DNA of 64,000 nt from Streptomyces sp. ASQP_92 (GTDB lineage Bacteria; Actinomycetota; Actinomycetes; Streptomycetales; Streptomycetaceae): NCBI RefSeq assembly GCF_025399895.1, contig NZ_JAODUA010000012.1:182403-246402 (forward strand), read 5' to 3'. Below, piece by piece: positions 63,520 to 64,000 of this stretch. Made by a program: the position numbers and the translations under genes. The notes beneath the pieces are model-generated. The model searched no databases. It saw only the letters and a program-made list of their open reading frames with translations, and was not told the origin of the DNA. Every line of letters starts with the position of its first letter. Position 1 is the stretch's first letter.

Positions 63520-64000
63520 CCCCCAGATTAAGCCCCCGAGGCCCCCAGGTAAACCAATTCAGGCACTCCCCAGACACAAACGGACCTAGGTCCCCCCACC
63601 CCGGGCCCCCCGACCCCCGGGCCGGACCACCCCCCTGGGCCTCCGCCCCGCCCCCCGAGCACCGGAGTTGGTCGGTTCCGCCCCTCCTGGGGCTCCGCCC
63701 CAGACCCCGTTCGCGCCTAAAGGGCGCTCGTCCTCAAACGCCGGACAGGCTGAAATGCCCGATGCGGGCCAGCACCAGCACCGCTAAGGGGCGCGAGGAA
63801 CTGCGCGAGAAGCGACCACGGTCCGCGGCCGAGAACGGGGTTGCCTGGGGCTCTGCCCCAGACCCCGATCGCGCCTGAACGGCGCTCGTCCTCAAACGCC
63901 GGACGGGCTGAAATGCCCCGACGCGGGCCAGCACCGACCCCGCCAGGGGCGCGGGGAACTGCGCGAGGAGCGACCACGGTCCGCGGTGGACAGGGGGTTT
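63520..64000 (+). repeat. Composite repeat, locus 4, running off the right edge (no gene)
   Basis: Hairpins at 63687-63703 and 63845-63861 (the second CTGGGGC-TCT-GCCCCAG), each followed by the linker to GGACRGGCTGA, then repeat heads GGGGCGCGRGGAACTGCGC at 63788 and 63946. So two composite elements occur, each with a single array unit visible. The first 70 bp after fruR hold its promoter region only. The locus continues beyond the window. Confidence 0.85.

Overview
The window is chromosomal DNA of a high-GC actinomycete, almost certainly a Streptomyces. The evidence is very GC-rich coding sequence, frequent GTG starts, an SsgA-family sporulation regulator, a SepX-like divisome protein next to a MoeA/Glp gene, and dense house-keeping gene order. 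I see no insertion sequence, prophage, CRISPR array or plasmid function. Every gene I call is intact; the only disturbed gene end is a 48-bp duplication over one stop codon.

Layout. 0.2-9.6 kb: TatD nuclease, a small zinc-ribbon protein, RsmI rRNA methylase, protein O-mannosyltransferase, a penicillin-binding protein, a flavin monooxygenase, then a coupled serine hydrolase/SDR pair. 9.6-13.1 kb: a repeat array, then an ECF metal transporter (CbiO, CbiQ, CbiM with a fused PDGLE tail) behind a Nur-like operator, which points to nickel rather than cobalt. 13.1-20.4 kb: SsgE-like regulator, MMPL exporter with its TetR regulator, and a tricorn protease. 20.4-26.8 kb: a second repeat array, a Baeyer-Villiger monooxygenase/hydrolase/SDR operon with a divergent MerR regulator, exonuclease III, a GNAT enzyme. 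26.9-32.3 kb: tRNA-Ala(CGC), then the cell-division/molybdopterin operon galU-moeA(glp)-moaC-mogA-rimJ-sepX. 32.4-41.9 kb: formyl-THF cycloligase, penicillin acylase, cation/proton antiporter, MFS exporter, a CIRCE-controlled FmdB/Ruc zinc-ribbon chaperone, MTA phosphorylase, a SAF-domain protein, MscL. 41.9-52.5 kb: the most unusual part. It encodes a membrane molybdenum/Fe-S/Rieske/cytochrome b oxidoreductase, pyruvate formate-lyase with its activating enzyme, and a NarK nitrate/nitrite transporter. 52.6-59.4 kb: DUF1838 protein, LtrA, a third repeat array, P1-family peptidase, L,D-transpeptidase, a DUF6227-like protein, a small membrane protein. 59.5-63.5 kb: the fruR-fruK-fruA fructose PTS operon. 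63.6-64 kb: a fourth repeat locus at the edge.

How it fits together. The 42-52 kb region reads as an oxygen-limitation module in a genus regarded as strictly aerobic: PflB makes formate and acetyl-CoA, PflA installs its glycyl radical, NarK moves nitrate/nitrite, and the Mo enzyme complex either reduces nitrate or oxidises formate. A dyad matching the operator of the NADH/NAD+ sensor Rex lies upstream of pflB. The Mo-cofactor genes moaC, mogA and moeA lie about 12 kb away in the same window. The second feature worth attention is a composite intergenic repeat found at four loci with fixed internal order and a small set of recurring variable segments.
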